From positions 1 to 32,253 of the forward strand of contig NZ_AUMU01000022.1 in NCBI RefSeq assembly GCF_000430845.1: a DNA stretch of 32,253 nucleotides, written 5' to 3'. Both the position numbers and the translations under genes were made by a program. The stretch comes from Chryseobacterium gregarium DSM 19109 (lineage in GTDB: Bacteria > Bacteroidota > Bacteroidia > Flavobacteriales > Weeksellaceae). Below the pieces are notes generated by a model. It did not search any database and was not told the DNA's origin. It was given only the letters and a program-made list of their open reading frames with translations. Each line of letters begins with the position of its first letter. Position 1 is the first letter of the stretch. This document shows positions 1 through 8,788 of this stretch, in pieces.

Positions 1-7
1 AACTTAG

Positions 8-80
<73 letters not shown>

Positions 81-91
81 ATATTGGATTG

Positions 92-99
92 CAAATATA
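92..99 (-). promoter_or_regulatory. Bacteroidota-type -7 box for the initiator tRNA
   Basis: On the minus strand this reads TATATTTG, an exact match to TAnnTTTG, 12 nt before the first base of the tRNA. No clear -33 TTG is seen at the usual spacing. Confidence 0.6.
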
Positions 100-169
100 C
101 GGCAATATTTTTAAAATCCTAATTTTTCTTTACTATTACGCACTTTTATGAAAATTATTTTAATATTCG

Positions 170-177
170 TATCTTTG
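170..177 (+). promoter_or_regulatory. -7 box almost abutting the first gene of the prmC operon
   Basis: TATCTTTG matches TAnnTTTG exactly and ends only 4 nt before the ATG at 182. A start site at the usual distance would fall on or next to the start codon, giving a leaderless or nearly leaderless mRNA. No clear -33 TTG is present upstream. Confidence 0.55.
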
Positions 178-181
178 GGGT

Positions 182-793
182 ATGGCAAAAATATTGAAAA
201 TATATCCTGAAAATCCACGGGAAAACCTTATTGATGAGGTGGTTAAAACATTAAACAACGGCGGGCTGATCATCTATCCTTCCGATACGGTGTATGCATT
301 GGGCTGTAATATTTTTGATATAAAAGCAATGGAAAAGCTGGCCCAGATCAAAAAACTTAAGCTGGAGAAGGCGCAGTTCTCCATTATCTGTAATGATCTC
401 AGCCATCTGTCGGATTTTACAAGACCGATCAATACTTCCGTTTTCAGGTTTTTAAAAAGCCACCTGCCGGGGCCTTTTACCTTTATCCTTGAAGCCAACA
501 AAAGTTTACCGCTGGCCTATAAAAACCACAAGACCATCGGGATCCGGGTTCCGGACCATTCTATTCCCCAGATGATCGTAGAGAAATTAGGGCACCCGAT
601 TGCCTCAACCTCCATTAAGGATGATGATGAAATCATTGAATATTCCACAGATCCCGAACTGATTGCGGAAAAGTATGACCATCTGGTAGATATCGTTATT
701 GATTCCGGGTATGGGGATAATATGGCATCAACCATTGTGGACCTTACTTCCGGGGAACCTGAAATTATAAGACAGGGGAAAGGCGATATTTAA
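182..793 (+). CDS. Sua5/YciO/YrdC-family protein (YciO-like, possible threonylcarbamoyl-AMP synthase)
   Basis: 203 residues, one YrdC-like domain end to end. The N-terminus (KIYPENPRENLIDEVV, then IIYPSDTVYALGC at about 30-42) and the ending VDLTSGEPEIIRQGKGDI resemble E. coli YciO (about 206 residues) more than TsaC/YrdC or the two-domain Sua5. Members of this fold make threonylcarbamoyl-adenylate from threonine, bicarbonate and ATP for the tRNA t6A modification. YciO proteins were long of uncertain activity, so the synthase call is by family only. It starts right after a -7 box and is followed 42 nt later by the CPBP protease, apparently as the first gene of a four-gene plus-strand unit ending with prmC. 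Confidence 0.85.
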   Translation: MAKILKIYPENPRENLIDEVVKTLNNGGLIIYPSDTVYALGCNIFDIKAMEKLAQIKKLKLEKAQFSIICNDLSHLSDFTRPINTSVFRFLKSHLPGPFTFILEANKSLPLAYKNHKTIGIRVPDHSIPQMIVEKLGHPIASTSIKDDDEIIEYSTDPELIAEKYDHLVDIVIDSGYGDNMASTIVDLTSGEPEIIRQGKGDI

Positions 794-835
794 CTTGGGG
801 GGCAAAGCCTGAAAATAACCGGGGTTTATTGATTT

Positions 836-1537
836 ATGAGTGTTAACGGGAAATATGCCTCAGGCATTCTGCTTACTTTCGTGCTGCTGGCTTCAGCCAT
901 GCTGTACAGTTTTCCTTTTCTGAATACGGTAACGGGGACGGCAGGGCTGACCTCGGAAAAGTTTCTTTATTCAAGGATGATGCTGTGGTTCGTGGCCATA
1001 TTGGTCTTTCTGTACAGTCATTTCATTGAGAAACATCGTTTCCTGCTTTGGAAGGAAAAACCTTATTCCGTTCTTTTTTATACCGGAGCAGTGATCAGCC
1101 TGTACTTTATCTGTTTATTCGGAGGCGTTTTCGTTAATGTCCTGGTGAAAATTTCAACCCATGAAAAAACCAGCGGCCAGCTTGTCCGCCTGGCTTTAAT
1201 TTTTAAAGGAAACTATCCTTTAATTATACTGACATGCCTTACGGCCGGTGTTGTGGAAGAGCTCCTGATGCGGGGCTATATGCAGCCCAGGATGGAGAAA
1301 ATATACCGCAACCCATACGTCGGGATTATCATTCCCGCCGTTTTATTCGGAATTCTTCACAGCACGTACGGAACTTTCGGCCAGGTTTTGGTCCCTTTTT
1401 TCATCGGAGTCGTTTTCGCCGTTTTTTACAAACGGTATTCAAATATTAAAATCCTGATGGCCTGCCATTTCATGTATGACTTCGTATCACTGGTGACCAT
1501 GAATTTTATTAACATTAAACATTTATCTGCATTGTAA
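836..1537 (+). CDS. CPBP-family intramembrane metalloprotease (CAAX/Abi type)
   Basis: 233 residues, strongly hydrophobic with about six to seven predicted membrane segments. The three family motifs are all present: EELLMR at 141-146 (EExxxR), FGILH at 171-175 (FxxxH), and HFMYD at 211-215. These glutamates and histidines form the intramembrane metal-type active site in the Rce1/CPBP family, so the protein is probably catalytically competent. The substrate is unknown; relatives process prenylated proteins in eukaryotes and act in bacteriocin immunity or processing in bacteria. It lies between the YciO-like gene and yaaA (only 4 nt before yaaA), so it is probably co-transcribed with them; this location does not suggest a bacteriocin role. 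Confidence 0.88.
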   Translation: MSVNGKYASGILLTFVLLASAMLYSFPFLNTVTGTAGLTSEKFLYSRMMLWFVAILVFLYSHFIEKHRFLLWKEKPYSVLFYTGAVISLYFICLFGGVFVNVLVKISTHEKTSGQLVRLALIFKGNYPLIILTCLTAGVVEELLMRGYMQPRMEKIYRNPYVGIIIPAVLFGILHSTYGTFGQVLVPFFIGVVFAVFYKRYSNIKILMACHFMYDFVSLVTMNFINIKHLSAL

Positions 1538-1541
1538 CCTT

Positions 1542-2300
1542 ATGAAAATAATAACATCCCCTGCCAAATTAATGAACACCGGGAATTCAACGGACCTGTT
1601 GAAGGCCACCACGCCTAAATTCATTGACGACGCAGCCTACATACATTCCTATCTGAAAGAAAAATCCCCGAAATACCTTTCCGAACTGATGGAAATTTCA
1701 TCGAAACTGGCGGATGAAAACTGGGAAAGGAACCGGAAATGGAACGCTAAGCCCACGGCAAAAGAATCGGCTCCCGCCCTGTATGCCTTTACGGGAGAAG
1801 TATACAGGGGCTTGGATGCCAAAACACTGGATAAAAGTGCTGTAGATTACCTGCAGAAAAACCACAGGATCCTTTCCGGGCTGTACGGCCTTTTAAGGCC
1901 TTCTGACAAAGTCATGCTCTACCGCCTGGAAATGGGACGTCCTTTCCAGTTCGATGAATACCGCAATCTGTATGAATTCTGGAGGGAGAAAATAACGGCG
2001 CAGCTCAATTCCGAACTGAAAAAAAATGAGCTGGTCCTGAATGTGGCGAGCCAGGAATATTTTAAAGCCATTGACCGCAAAAAAATCAGCCATCAGATCA
2101 TCGACTTTGAGTTTTATGAACTGAAGGAAGGGAAACTCAAAACCATTGTGGTCTACACCAAACATGCCCGGGGCATGGTAGCACGATTCTGTGCGGAAAC
2201 CGATGCCCGGACCCTGAATGACGTAAAGGCATTCAATTACGAAGGCTACAGGATTGACGAGGAAAAATCAACGGATACAAAACTGGTTTTTACAAGATAG
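1542..2300 (+). CDS. yaaA: Peroxide stress protein YaaA (DUF328/UPF0246)
   Basis: 252 residues, the usual length for the family. It opens with the characteristic MKIITSPAKLM and carries the family blocks ALYAFTGEVYRGLDA, HRILSGLYGLLRPSD and VLNVASQEYFKAID. E. coli YaaA is induced by OxyR, binds DNA and lowers intracellular free iron during hydrogen peroxide stress, limiting Fenton damage. The function here is taken from that family. The stop codon TAG is followed at once by the ATG of prmC, so the two are almost certainly translationally coupled. Confidence 0.93.
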   Translation: MKIITSPAKLMNTGNSTDLLKATTPKFIDDAAYIHSYLKEKSPKYLSELMEISSKLADENWERNRKWNAKPTAKESAPALYAFTGEVYRGLDAKTLDKSAVDYLQKNHRILSGLYGLLRPSDKVMLYRLEMGRPFQFDEYRNLYEFWREKITAQLNSELKKNELVLNVASQEYFKAIDRKKISHQIIDFEFYELKEGKLKTIVVYTKHARGMVARFCAETDARTLNDVKAFNYEGYRIDEEKSTDTKLVFTR

Positions 2301-3149
2301 ATGACAGTAGGAGACTTTAAAAAATATTTCAGGGAAGCGCTTTCGGACGTGTATACAGATTCGGAAAGTGCTTTTTTATGTTCTGTTTTTATCGGAAAAA
2401 TCGTTGGGCTTAATGCCTTTTACCAAAGAAGATTTTCCGGCCAGGCCTTATTGAAAGATGATGAAGAAAAGCTTTTGGACGTAATCTCAGAACTGAAAAC
2501 CGGCAAACCGTACCAGTACATTCTGGGTGAAACCGAGTTCTATGGCATGACATTCTTCGTAAACGAACATGTACTCATCCCAAGGCCTGAAACTGAGGAA
2601 CTGCTGGAACTGGCGATCAAGAAAATCAACAGTTCAACATCATGGAGGGAAAATTTAAAAATCCTCGATATCGGAACGGGCAGCGGAGTGATTCCTCTGG
2701 TATTAAAAAAACACTTTCCAAAAGCGGAAGTAACCTCTGTCGATTTTTCTGAAAATGCCCTGGAAACAGCCAGGAGAAATGCAGGTTTCCATCAACTGGA
2801 TGTCAGTTTTATTCATGCTGATTACCTTAATTATGCCCTGAATGAAAACTATGATGTCATCATTTCAAATCCGCCCTATATCGGAATCGAAGAGGAAGTG
2901 GAAATTGAAGATTCCGTAAAAGGTTTTGAACCGGAAATGGCCCTTTTCTCCCCTACTTCAGATGCCCTTATTTTTTACAGGAAGATAGCGGAAGATGCTG
3001 AAAAGCACCTCAATGAAAACGGGATGCTGTTTTTAGAAATCAATCAGAAGCTGGGCCCTGAAACCCTGGAACTGTACAGTCATCTCGCGGAAGCCGTTTT
3101 AATCAAGGATTTATCCGGAAACGACCGGTTTATTTTTGTTAAAAGATAA
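2301..3149 (+). CDS. prmC: Peptide chain release factor N5-glutamine methyltransferase PrmC (HemK)
   Basis: 282 residues. It has a helical N-terminal release-factor-binding region (about 1-85), the motif IPRPETE at 93-99, an SAM-binding DIGTGSGVIP loop at 123-132 and the catalytic NPPY at 190-193, which holds the glutamine substrate. PrmC uses S-adenosylmethionine to methylate the glutamine of the GGQ motif in RF1 and RF2, which speeds peptide release. The start codon directly abuts the yaaA stop. It is the last gene of the plus-strand unit and is followed by a symmetric hairpin at 3165-3194. Confidence 0.95.
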   Translation: MTVGDFKKYFREALSDVYTDSESAFLCSVFIGKIVGLNAFYQRRFSGQALLKDDEEKLLDVISELKTGKPYQYILGETEFYGMTFFVNEHVLIPRPETEELLELAIKKINSSTSWRENLKILDIGTGSGVIPLVLKKHFPKAEVTSVDFSENALETARRNAGFHQLDVSFIHADYLNYALNENYDVIISNPPYIGIEEEVEIEDSVKGFEPEMALFSPTSDALIFYRKIAEDAEKHLNENGMLFLEINQKLGPETLELYSHLAEAVLIKDLSGNDRFIFVKR

Positions 3150-3164
3150 AAACAAACCCCATAA

Positions 3165-3194
3165 AAATCCCAATGGTTTTCTCCATTGGGATTT
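3165..3194. terminator. Bidirectional hairpin between prmC and the YCF48-repeat gene
   Basis: A 12-bp perfect stem, AAATCCCAATGG pairing with CCATTGGGATTT, around a 6-nt loop. It sits between two convergent genes (stops at 3149 and 3220) and can serve both strands. The U-run is weak on both sides, so it may be a modest terminator. Confidence 0.75.
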
Positions 3195-3219
3195 ATGATT
3201 AATATGTAATAGTTACCTA

Positions 3220-5271
3220 TTACTTCTTGATTATTTTTGAAATCTGCTTTGTACTGTCAGAATAAATGATTTCCATAAAATAAATTCCCGACTGAAATTC
3301 TGAAATATTTAATTGTTGTTTATGTTTTGCCGTCTTTAAAATTTTACCGGAAATATCAATGAATTTAATTTCTGAAATTTCTTTTACGGAAACAATATTT
3401 ACCAAATCTGTCGCCGGGTTAGGATAGATCTTTGCAGATATTCCTTGTGGCTTAGATTCGTTTACCGCAGCAAGATAAGCCAGGGAATATTTAAAAATTT
3501 TCCCTCCGTTTCCGGAAATATACAGATAATCACCGGAAAATTCCAATGTCATAAGATCATAATCATAATTATTGTCTAAAATCAGGCTCCAGGTCATGCC
3601 TGCATCAGTTGTTTTATATACCATCCTGTCATCCGCAATAAAGCCTGTTGTTGCATTAATAAATTTCACTTTATCAAAAGAATAGTAAGGCGCTGAAGAT
3701 TGTGTCCAGGTAGCTCCGCCATTATAGGAAGTAAAAAAATCTCCGTTATTGCCCTTTAAAAATATTGTATTTTCATCAAGAAAGTCAAAATGGATATCTG
3801 ATGAGTTGCTGTCAAAGCATTGATTCCATGTAAGGCCTCCATCTGTCGTTTTAAAAAGTTTACCGAAAGTTCCGGATCTTACGCCATACCCAACATTACT
3901 GTTAAAAAATTTCAGGAAAGAAAATACTTCATCTGATATTTTCTGCCACGATATCGCACCGTCTGCTGTTTTGTATAGTCCTTTGTAAGAACTGCTGTAG
4001 CCACCGCTCACGAAGCCTGCATTTTCATTTAAAAAACTGAATCCGTATAATGATTCATACGGAATAAGGATGCTTGGTGTCCAGGTTACTGCCCCGTCGG
4101 TTGTTTTATAGACTACTCCCTGATTGGCACCGAAAGAATATCCTACATTTTGATTGAGAAAAACAAATCCGTTGCTGTAAGACTGATGCGGAGGATACTG
4201 TACCTTTACAAAATTGTTTCCGGCATCCTGTGTTTTAAAAAGTTCTCCGAGGTTGGTTTTAAAATAAGCATTATTCGTATCTATAAAATGAAGTTCATTG
4301 ATCACATCATAGGTCGGAGAATAGTTTACCCAGTTGGTTCCGCCGTTTTCAGTTTTAATAATTCTTCCGTTTTCACCAACGCAAATTCCTATCTGGCTGT
4401 TAAAGAAGTGTAATGAGTTTAAATTGTAATCGTTATTAGAGTAATAAGGTGAAGTCGGGCTCATCCACTGCCAAGAAGTACCACCGTTTGTTGTTTTGTA
4501 GACAGCACCGCTTTCTCCTACAACAATCCCGTTATTATCGTCAAAAAACTGCATTCCGTAAGTCGCCGTATGATAGGTTGCATAGCTCATTGCCGTCCAG
4601 GTCTGTCCCCCGTCTGTAGTCTTAAGCATATCTCCGAATCCTTTATTGGCATATCCTATATTCTGTGAAGGAAATACCAATGAATATAAAGTATTGGCAG
4701 AACTGAAATCAGAGTAATTCGTGGTCCAAGTCTGCCCTCCGTCAGCTGTTCTCCTGATTCTTCCGTCATAGCAGGCAACCACTGCCGTATTTGCATCGGT
4801 AAAAACGGAGATGGATGCAGACATTCCGCTCATAATTTTATATTCAGGAAAGGTAGCTCCGCCGTCAGTTGATTTTAAAATCTGTGTCTGTCCGGAAATG
4901 TAAACAGTCGTGTTATCAATAAAATTAATAGAATTTAAACTGCTGCCATAACTGGCTACCGAATTCCATGTGGTTCCATAATCTGTAGAACGAAGAATAG
5001 TGTTATCACCAACAATAAATCCTATATTATTTCTGAACTTGATATCTCGGGGCAGGAAATTAAGCACCTGCTTAACATTCCAGCTTACCCCTTTGTCACT
5101 CGTAAAAAGCAACTCTCTGTTGTTGTTGATTATAAATCCCGTATTATCATTTGAAAAGGCAATTTTGGTCGCATTTTTTTCTGAAGGTTTTGGAGTAACT
5201 AAGGTAAATGCATTTTGTGCTGAAAGATAATGACTAAAAATCAGCAAAAAGGCATAAATAAAATGTCTCAT
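3220..5271 (-). CDS. Secreted T9SS cargo protein with YCF48/BNR-like beta-propeller repeats
   Basis: 683 residues. A signal peptide (MRHFIYAFLLIFSHYLSAQ, cleavage near A-Q-N) is followed by about 13 copies of a 40-55 residue repeat ending in variants of TTDGGxTW (for example TTDGGQTWT, TTNGGTSWQ, TTDGGLTWN). This is the pattern of YCF48/sialidase-type propeller blades. About 610-683 is a type A sorting domain (AKIYPNPATDLVNI ... GIYFMEI ... QISKIIKK), which directs outer-membrane export by the type IX system. The role is unknown; such proteins are usually cell-surface or secreted. It begins 10 nt after the rhomboid stop, so it may be read from the parC transcript. Its AT-richer composition than parC suggests a different, less constrained history. 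Confidence 0.88.
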   Translation of the reverse strand: MRHFIYAFLLIFSHYLSAQNAFTLVTPKPSEKNATKIAFSNDNTGFIINNNRELLFTSDKGVSWNVKQVLNFLPRDIKFRNNIGFIVGDNTILRSTDYGTTWNSVASYGSSLNSINFIDNTTVYISGQTQILKSTDGGATFPEYKIMSGMSASISVFTDANTAVVACYDGRIRRTADGGQTWTTNYSDFSSANTLYSLVFPSQNIGYANKGFGDMLKTTDGGQTWTAMSYATYHTATYGMQFFDDNNGIVVGESGAVYKTTNGGTSWQWMSPTSPYYSNNDYNLNSLHFFNSQIGICVGENGRIIKTENGGTNWVNYSPTYDVINELHFIDTNNAYFKTNLGELFKTQDAGNNFVKVQYPPHQSYSNGFVFLNQNVGYSFGANQGVVYKTTDGAVTWTPSILIPYESLYGFSFLNENAGFVSGGYSSSYKGLYKTADGAISWQKISDEVFSFLKFFNSNVGYGVRSGTFGKLFKTTDGGLTWNQCFDSNSSDIHFDFLDENTIFLKGNNGDFFTSYNGGATWTQSSAPYYSFDKVKFINATTGFIADDRMVYKTTDAGMTWSLILDNNYDYDLMTLEFSGDYLYISGNGGKIFKYSLAYLAAVNESKPQGISAKIYPNPATDLVNIVSVKEISEIKFIDISGKILKTAKHKQQLNISEFQSGIYFMEIIYSDSTKQISKIIKK

Positions 5272-5281
5272 ATAAAATTTA

Positions 5282-5935
5282 CTAATTGATTCTTTTCCTT
5301 ACAAAGATTTCATAACTCAAATAAATCAGCGGCAGCGCCATAATCCCGATATACAAAGAGTTGGCGATGGCCGCCTGGGGCTGGGTCAGAACCGCATAGA
5401 CCAGTCCGAAAAACGCGCCTCCCAAATGCGCGGCATGCCCGATATTGTCGTGCTGCCTCGGGTTCAGCATCATGTAGACCGAATAGGCGAAATACACCAG
5501 ACCGAAAATATAGCCCGGAATCGGGATCGGGATGAAAAACATATAAATCCCGATACCCGGCGTCATGGCAATGGCGGCAAACAGAATGCCTGAAACCCCT
5601 CCGCTGGCCCCGATGGCAGAATACCAGGGCTGGTTCTGGTAAATAAACAGGGAAAAGATATTTCCCAGTAAAATCGATCCGAAGTAAATAATCAGGAACC
5701 CTATGTTTCCGAACCCCTGGATAATAACCGGGCCGAAAAAATACAGGGTCAACATATTAAACACCAGGTGCATAAGGTCCGCATGAAGGAATCCTGCAGA
5801 AAGCAGACGGATGTATTCCTTCCGGTTCCTGATGGCCCCTACGCTGAATTTGTATTTTTCAAAATTACTGCTTCCGTTAGGCGCAGCAAAGCTTATAATT
5901 GCGGTAATTACTATAATCAGTATTAAAATATTCAT
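5282..5935 (-). CDS. Rhomboid-family intramembrane serine protease
   Basis: 217 residues with about six membrane segments. The catalytic serine is in GASGGVSG (S111) and the partner histidine in HAAHLGGAFFG (H170). The upstream HLVFNMLTLYFFG (H56, N60) matches the conserved oxyanion-side motif. All residues needed for activity are present. Rhomboids cut transmembrane segments of substrate proteins inside the lipid bilayer; the substrate here is unknown. It starts 11 nt after the parC stop and ends 10 nt before the secreted repeat protein, so the three genes probably share a transcript. Confidence 0.93.
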   Translation of the reverse strand: MNILILIIVITAIISFAAPNGSSNFEKYKFSVGAIRNRKEYIRLLSAGFLHADLMHLVFNMLTLYFFGPVIIQGFGNIGFLIIYFGSILLGNIFSLFIYQNQPWYSAIGASGGVSGILFAAIAMTPGIGIYMFFIPIPIPGYIFGLVYFAYSVYMMLNPRQHDNIGHAAHLGGAFFGLVYAVLTQPQAAIANSLYIGIMALPLIYLSYEIFVRKRIN

Positions 5936-5946
5936 AGTTCCAATAA

Positions 5947-8538
5947 TTAATTTTCTGCGGCATCATCACGATCACTCCGGAACAGGTCCCCGATCGTGCC
6001 GCCGTCATCATCTGTTTCCGGGCGTTCCGGTTCTTCATAGGTTTCCGGCTCCTCTTCTTCCGGTTCAGGAATGGTGAAATTGATGGATTTCACCTTGAAC
6101 TTGGTAAACTGGTTTCCGATGGCTTTAATCCCTTTTACGGCAATAAACTCATCAATATTCACGGTTTCCGGCTCACGTTCCTTGCCTTTGTCTTTGGCAA
6201 AAATAATTTCGGCGGTTGACCCGTTTGAAACAATGATCGTTTCAATAAATGATTTCGGATGCTCCGAAGGCATAAAGGTCTGGATGTTCGGAGTGTTTTC
6301 CAGCAGGAACCTTTTGATGAAATAAATATCTTTTTCACCGTCGAAATAAATGCAGGTCACGGGCTGGTTCGGGCGCCATTTTTCGAGCACCAGGTACTGG
6401 TCATCAAAACGGTTGCCGAGATCGAATGAAATCAGTTTCGCCTCGCCGTTCGTATTGATGGTTAGGATCTTGTCATCGCCTTTGAAGCTTCCCAGCAGAG
6501 CGCCCCTGCCGTCGGCATTCAGCCTGCGCACCGTATCGTCAAACCAGATCTTCCTCGGTGCCAGCGTAGAAACGCCCTCTTCTTTCAGGTCTACTTTTTT
6601 GACCGAGAATTTGGTGACCAGGTTCCCTTTCGTATCGCGGCCTTTGATCGCCAGTTCGGAAAAGTCGAGGTCCATCTTGTTTTTTCTGATCCTCGGGTTG
6701 GGCTTCAGGAGTACGCTTACCGTCTCTGCTTCGCCGTTCGGATTGGCAGAAAAATACAGCATTTCCGAGCCTTTTTTATCCGAAGCTAAAGGATAATCCG
6801 TATTCCGGGTAACGCCGGTTACAAAAAACCGCTTCATATAATAAGGCCCGTCCCGGCCTTCGCGGTAGATCATGTTATAGACCGTGCGTTTATCATTTTT
6901 CTTCCAGATGGCGACGTGCAGGAGGTCTTTTCCGATGAAGGTCTTGGCTTCAACTTTCACCACCTTCATGCTTCCGTCTTTCCTGAACGTAATGATATCA
7001 TCAATATCCGAACAGTCGAACAGATACTGGTCTTTTTTCAGGGAGGTCCCGATAAAGCCTTCCTCGAAATTGGCATAAAATTTTTCATTGGCCACGGCCA
7101 CTTTTGAGGCGTCAATGGTATCAAAGATCCTGAGCTCGGTCTTTCGCTGCCTGTCCTTTCCGTATTTTTTCTGGATGTTCAGGTAATAGTCAATGGCATA
7201 CTGGATCAGATGGCCCAGATGATGCTTTACCTGTTCTATTTTGCCTTCAAGGGCGGCGATATTTTCTTTGAACTTATCAAGGTCGAACCTTGAAATCCTT
7301 TTGATCCTGATCTCGGTCAGTCTCAGGATATCCTCTTCCGTTACGGCCCTCAGAAGATGCTTGGTGTGGGGCTTAAGGCCTTTGTCAATGGTCTTCAGGA
7401 CCTCTTCCCAGGTTTTTACTTCTTCAATATCGTGGTAAATCCTGTTTTCAATGAAAATCCTTTCCAGGGAAGAGAAATGCCAGTTTTCCTGTAATTCATG
7501 AAGCTCGATCTCGAGTTCTTTTTTAAGCAGGGATACCGTATGTTCCGTATTCATCCTTAAAATCTCGGATACGTTCAGGAACATCGGCTTGTCGCCTACG
7601 ATCACACAGGCGTTCGGTGAAATCGTTACCTGGCAGTCGGTAAAGGCGTATAATGCATCAATCGTCTTGTCCGGCGAGACATCATTGTGAAGGTGGATCA
7701 GGATTTCTACCTTATCCGAAGTGTTATCTTCAATTTTTTTGATCTTGATCTTGCCTTTTTCATTGGCCTTCAGGACAGAATCGATCAGGTCGCTGGTCGT
7801 TTTGGAAAACGGAAGCTCCGTAATGATCAGCGTATGCTTGTCCAGCGGCGAAATCTTTGCCCGGGCCCTCACTTTTCCGCCCCGGTGGCCGTCGTTGTAT
7901 TCAGAAACATCCAGGTAGCCTGCCGTCAGGAAATCAGGGAACAGCTCGAACTTTTTCCCTTTTAAATGGGCTATGGAAGCACTGATCAGTTCATTGAAGT
8001 TATGCGGAAGGATCTTGGTGGAAAGCCCCACCCCGATGCCTTCAACCCCCTGTGCAAGCAGCAGCGGGAATTTTACCGGAAGATCGATCGGTTCATTGTT
8101 TCTTCCGTCGTAAGATTTCGCCCACTCCGTCGTTTTGGGGTTGAATACCACTTCCAGGGCAAAAGGGGTCAGCCGGGCTTCAATATACCTTGCCGCTGCT
8201 GCGGAATCCCCGGTATAGACATTTCCCCAGTTTCCCTGGGTATCGATCAGCAGCTCTCTCTGGCCGATGCCTACCATCGCATCGGTAATGGAAGCATCAC
8301 CGTGCGGGTGGTATTTCATGGTATTCCCCACAATGTTGGCCACTTTATTGTAACGTCCGTCTTCCAGCTCGCGCATGGAATGCATGATTCTTCGCTGAAC
8401 AGGCTTGAACCCGTCGTATACTGACGGAATGGCCCTGTCTAAAATTACATAAGAAGCATAATCCAGGAACCAGTCTCTGTACAGTCCGGAAACTTTCTTT
8501 AAGCTTTCACCTTCATGCGGATTTTCTTCTGTCATCAT
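5947..8538 (-). CDS. parC: DNA topoisomerase IV subunit A
   Basis: 863 residues. An N-terminal breakage-reunion domain (about 15-460) includes the catalytic tyrosine Y118 in SAAAARYIEARL, and a C-terminal DNA-wrapping beta-pinwheel region (about 530-830) precedes an acidic tail rich in E, P and D. With ParE it forms the A2B2 enzyme that unlinks replicated chromosomes. Assignment to topoisomerase IV rather than gyrase rests on the adjacent parE and on overall resemblance to the Bacteroidota ParC-like group; no clear gyrase box was seen. In the quinolone region HPHGDASITDA the position matching E. coli GyrA Ser83 is Ala82, while Asp86 matches Asp87. The gene lies 250 nt after parE. A second ATG follows the first directly, so the start may be one codon later. 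Confidence 0.93.
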   Translation of the reverse strand: MMTEENPHEGESLKKVSGLYRDWFLDYASYVILDRAIPSVYDGFKPVQRRIMHSMRELEDGRYNKVANIVGNTMKYHPHGDASITDAMVGIGQRELLIDTQGNWGNVYTGDSAAAARYIEARLTPFALEVVFNPKTTEWAKSYDGRNNEPIDLPVKFPLLLAQGVEGIGVGLSTKILPHNFNELISASIAHLKGKKFELFPDFLTAGYLDVSEYNDGHRGGKVRARAKISPLDKHTLIITELPFSKTTSDLIDSVLKANEKGKIKIKKIEDNTSDKVEILIHLHNDVSPDKTIDALYAFTDCQVTISPNACVIVGDKPMFLNVSEILRMNTEHTVSLLKKELEIELHELQENWHFSSLERIFIENRIYHDIEEVKTWEEVLKTIDKGLKPHTKHLLRAVTEEDILRLTEIRIKRISRFDLDKFKENIAALEGKIEQVKHHLGHLIQYAIDYYLNIQKKYGKDRQRKTELRIFDTIDASKVAVANEKFYANFEEGFIGTSLKKDQYLFDCSDIDDIITFRKDGSMKVVKVEAKTFIGKDLLHVAIWKKNDKRTVYNMIYREGRDGPYYMKRFFVTGVTRNTDYPLASDKKGSEMLYFSANPNGEAETVSVLLKPNPRIRKNKMDLDFSELAIKGRDTKGNLVTKFSVKKVDLKEEGVSTLAPRKIWFDDTVRRLNADGRGALLGSFKGDDKILTINTNGEAKLISFDLGNRFDDQYLVLEKWRPNQPVTCIYFDGEKDIYFIKRFLLENTPNIQTFMPSEHPKSFIETIIVSNGSTAEIIFAKDKGKEREPETVNIDEFIAVKGIKAIGNQFTKFKVKSINFTIPEPEEEEPETYEEPERPETDDDGGTIGDLFRSDRDDAAEN

Positions 8539-8788
8539 TTATTATTAACTCTTTTCTCGTTATCGGCTTTTATCACTTGATGCAATGAGAATTTTAATTA
8601 TTTATTTTCTTTTGCGGTAAGACAGGCAACTCATCTCTTATCTTTTTTCCGGATGGAACGGTATAAATTTTTTTTACAAAATATCGGTAATCCCGTTTTT
8701 CAGAAGCTATGATGTTCCTGTCCTTTCCTGAGACCAGCCGCCGCTCCACCATTTGGCATTGGTTTATTTCCTATTTACAGGCTGTTTG

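Noticed and set aside
836..1537. CPBP protease as the processing or immunity protein of the GG-leader peptides
   Set aside because: It is 20 kb away inside a housekeeping operon; double-glycine leaders are normally cut by C39 peptidases.
8539..8788. Small gene between parE and parC
   Set aside because: No frame with plausible start, composition or family match was found in either strand.
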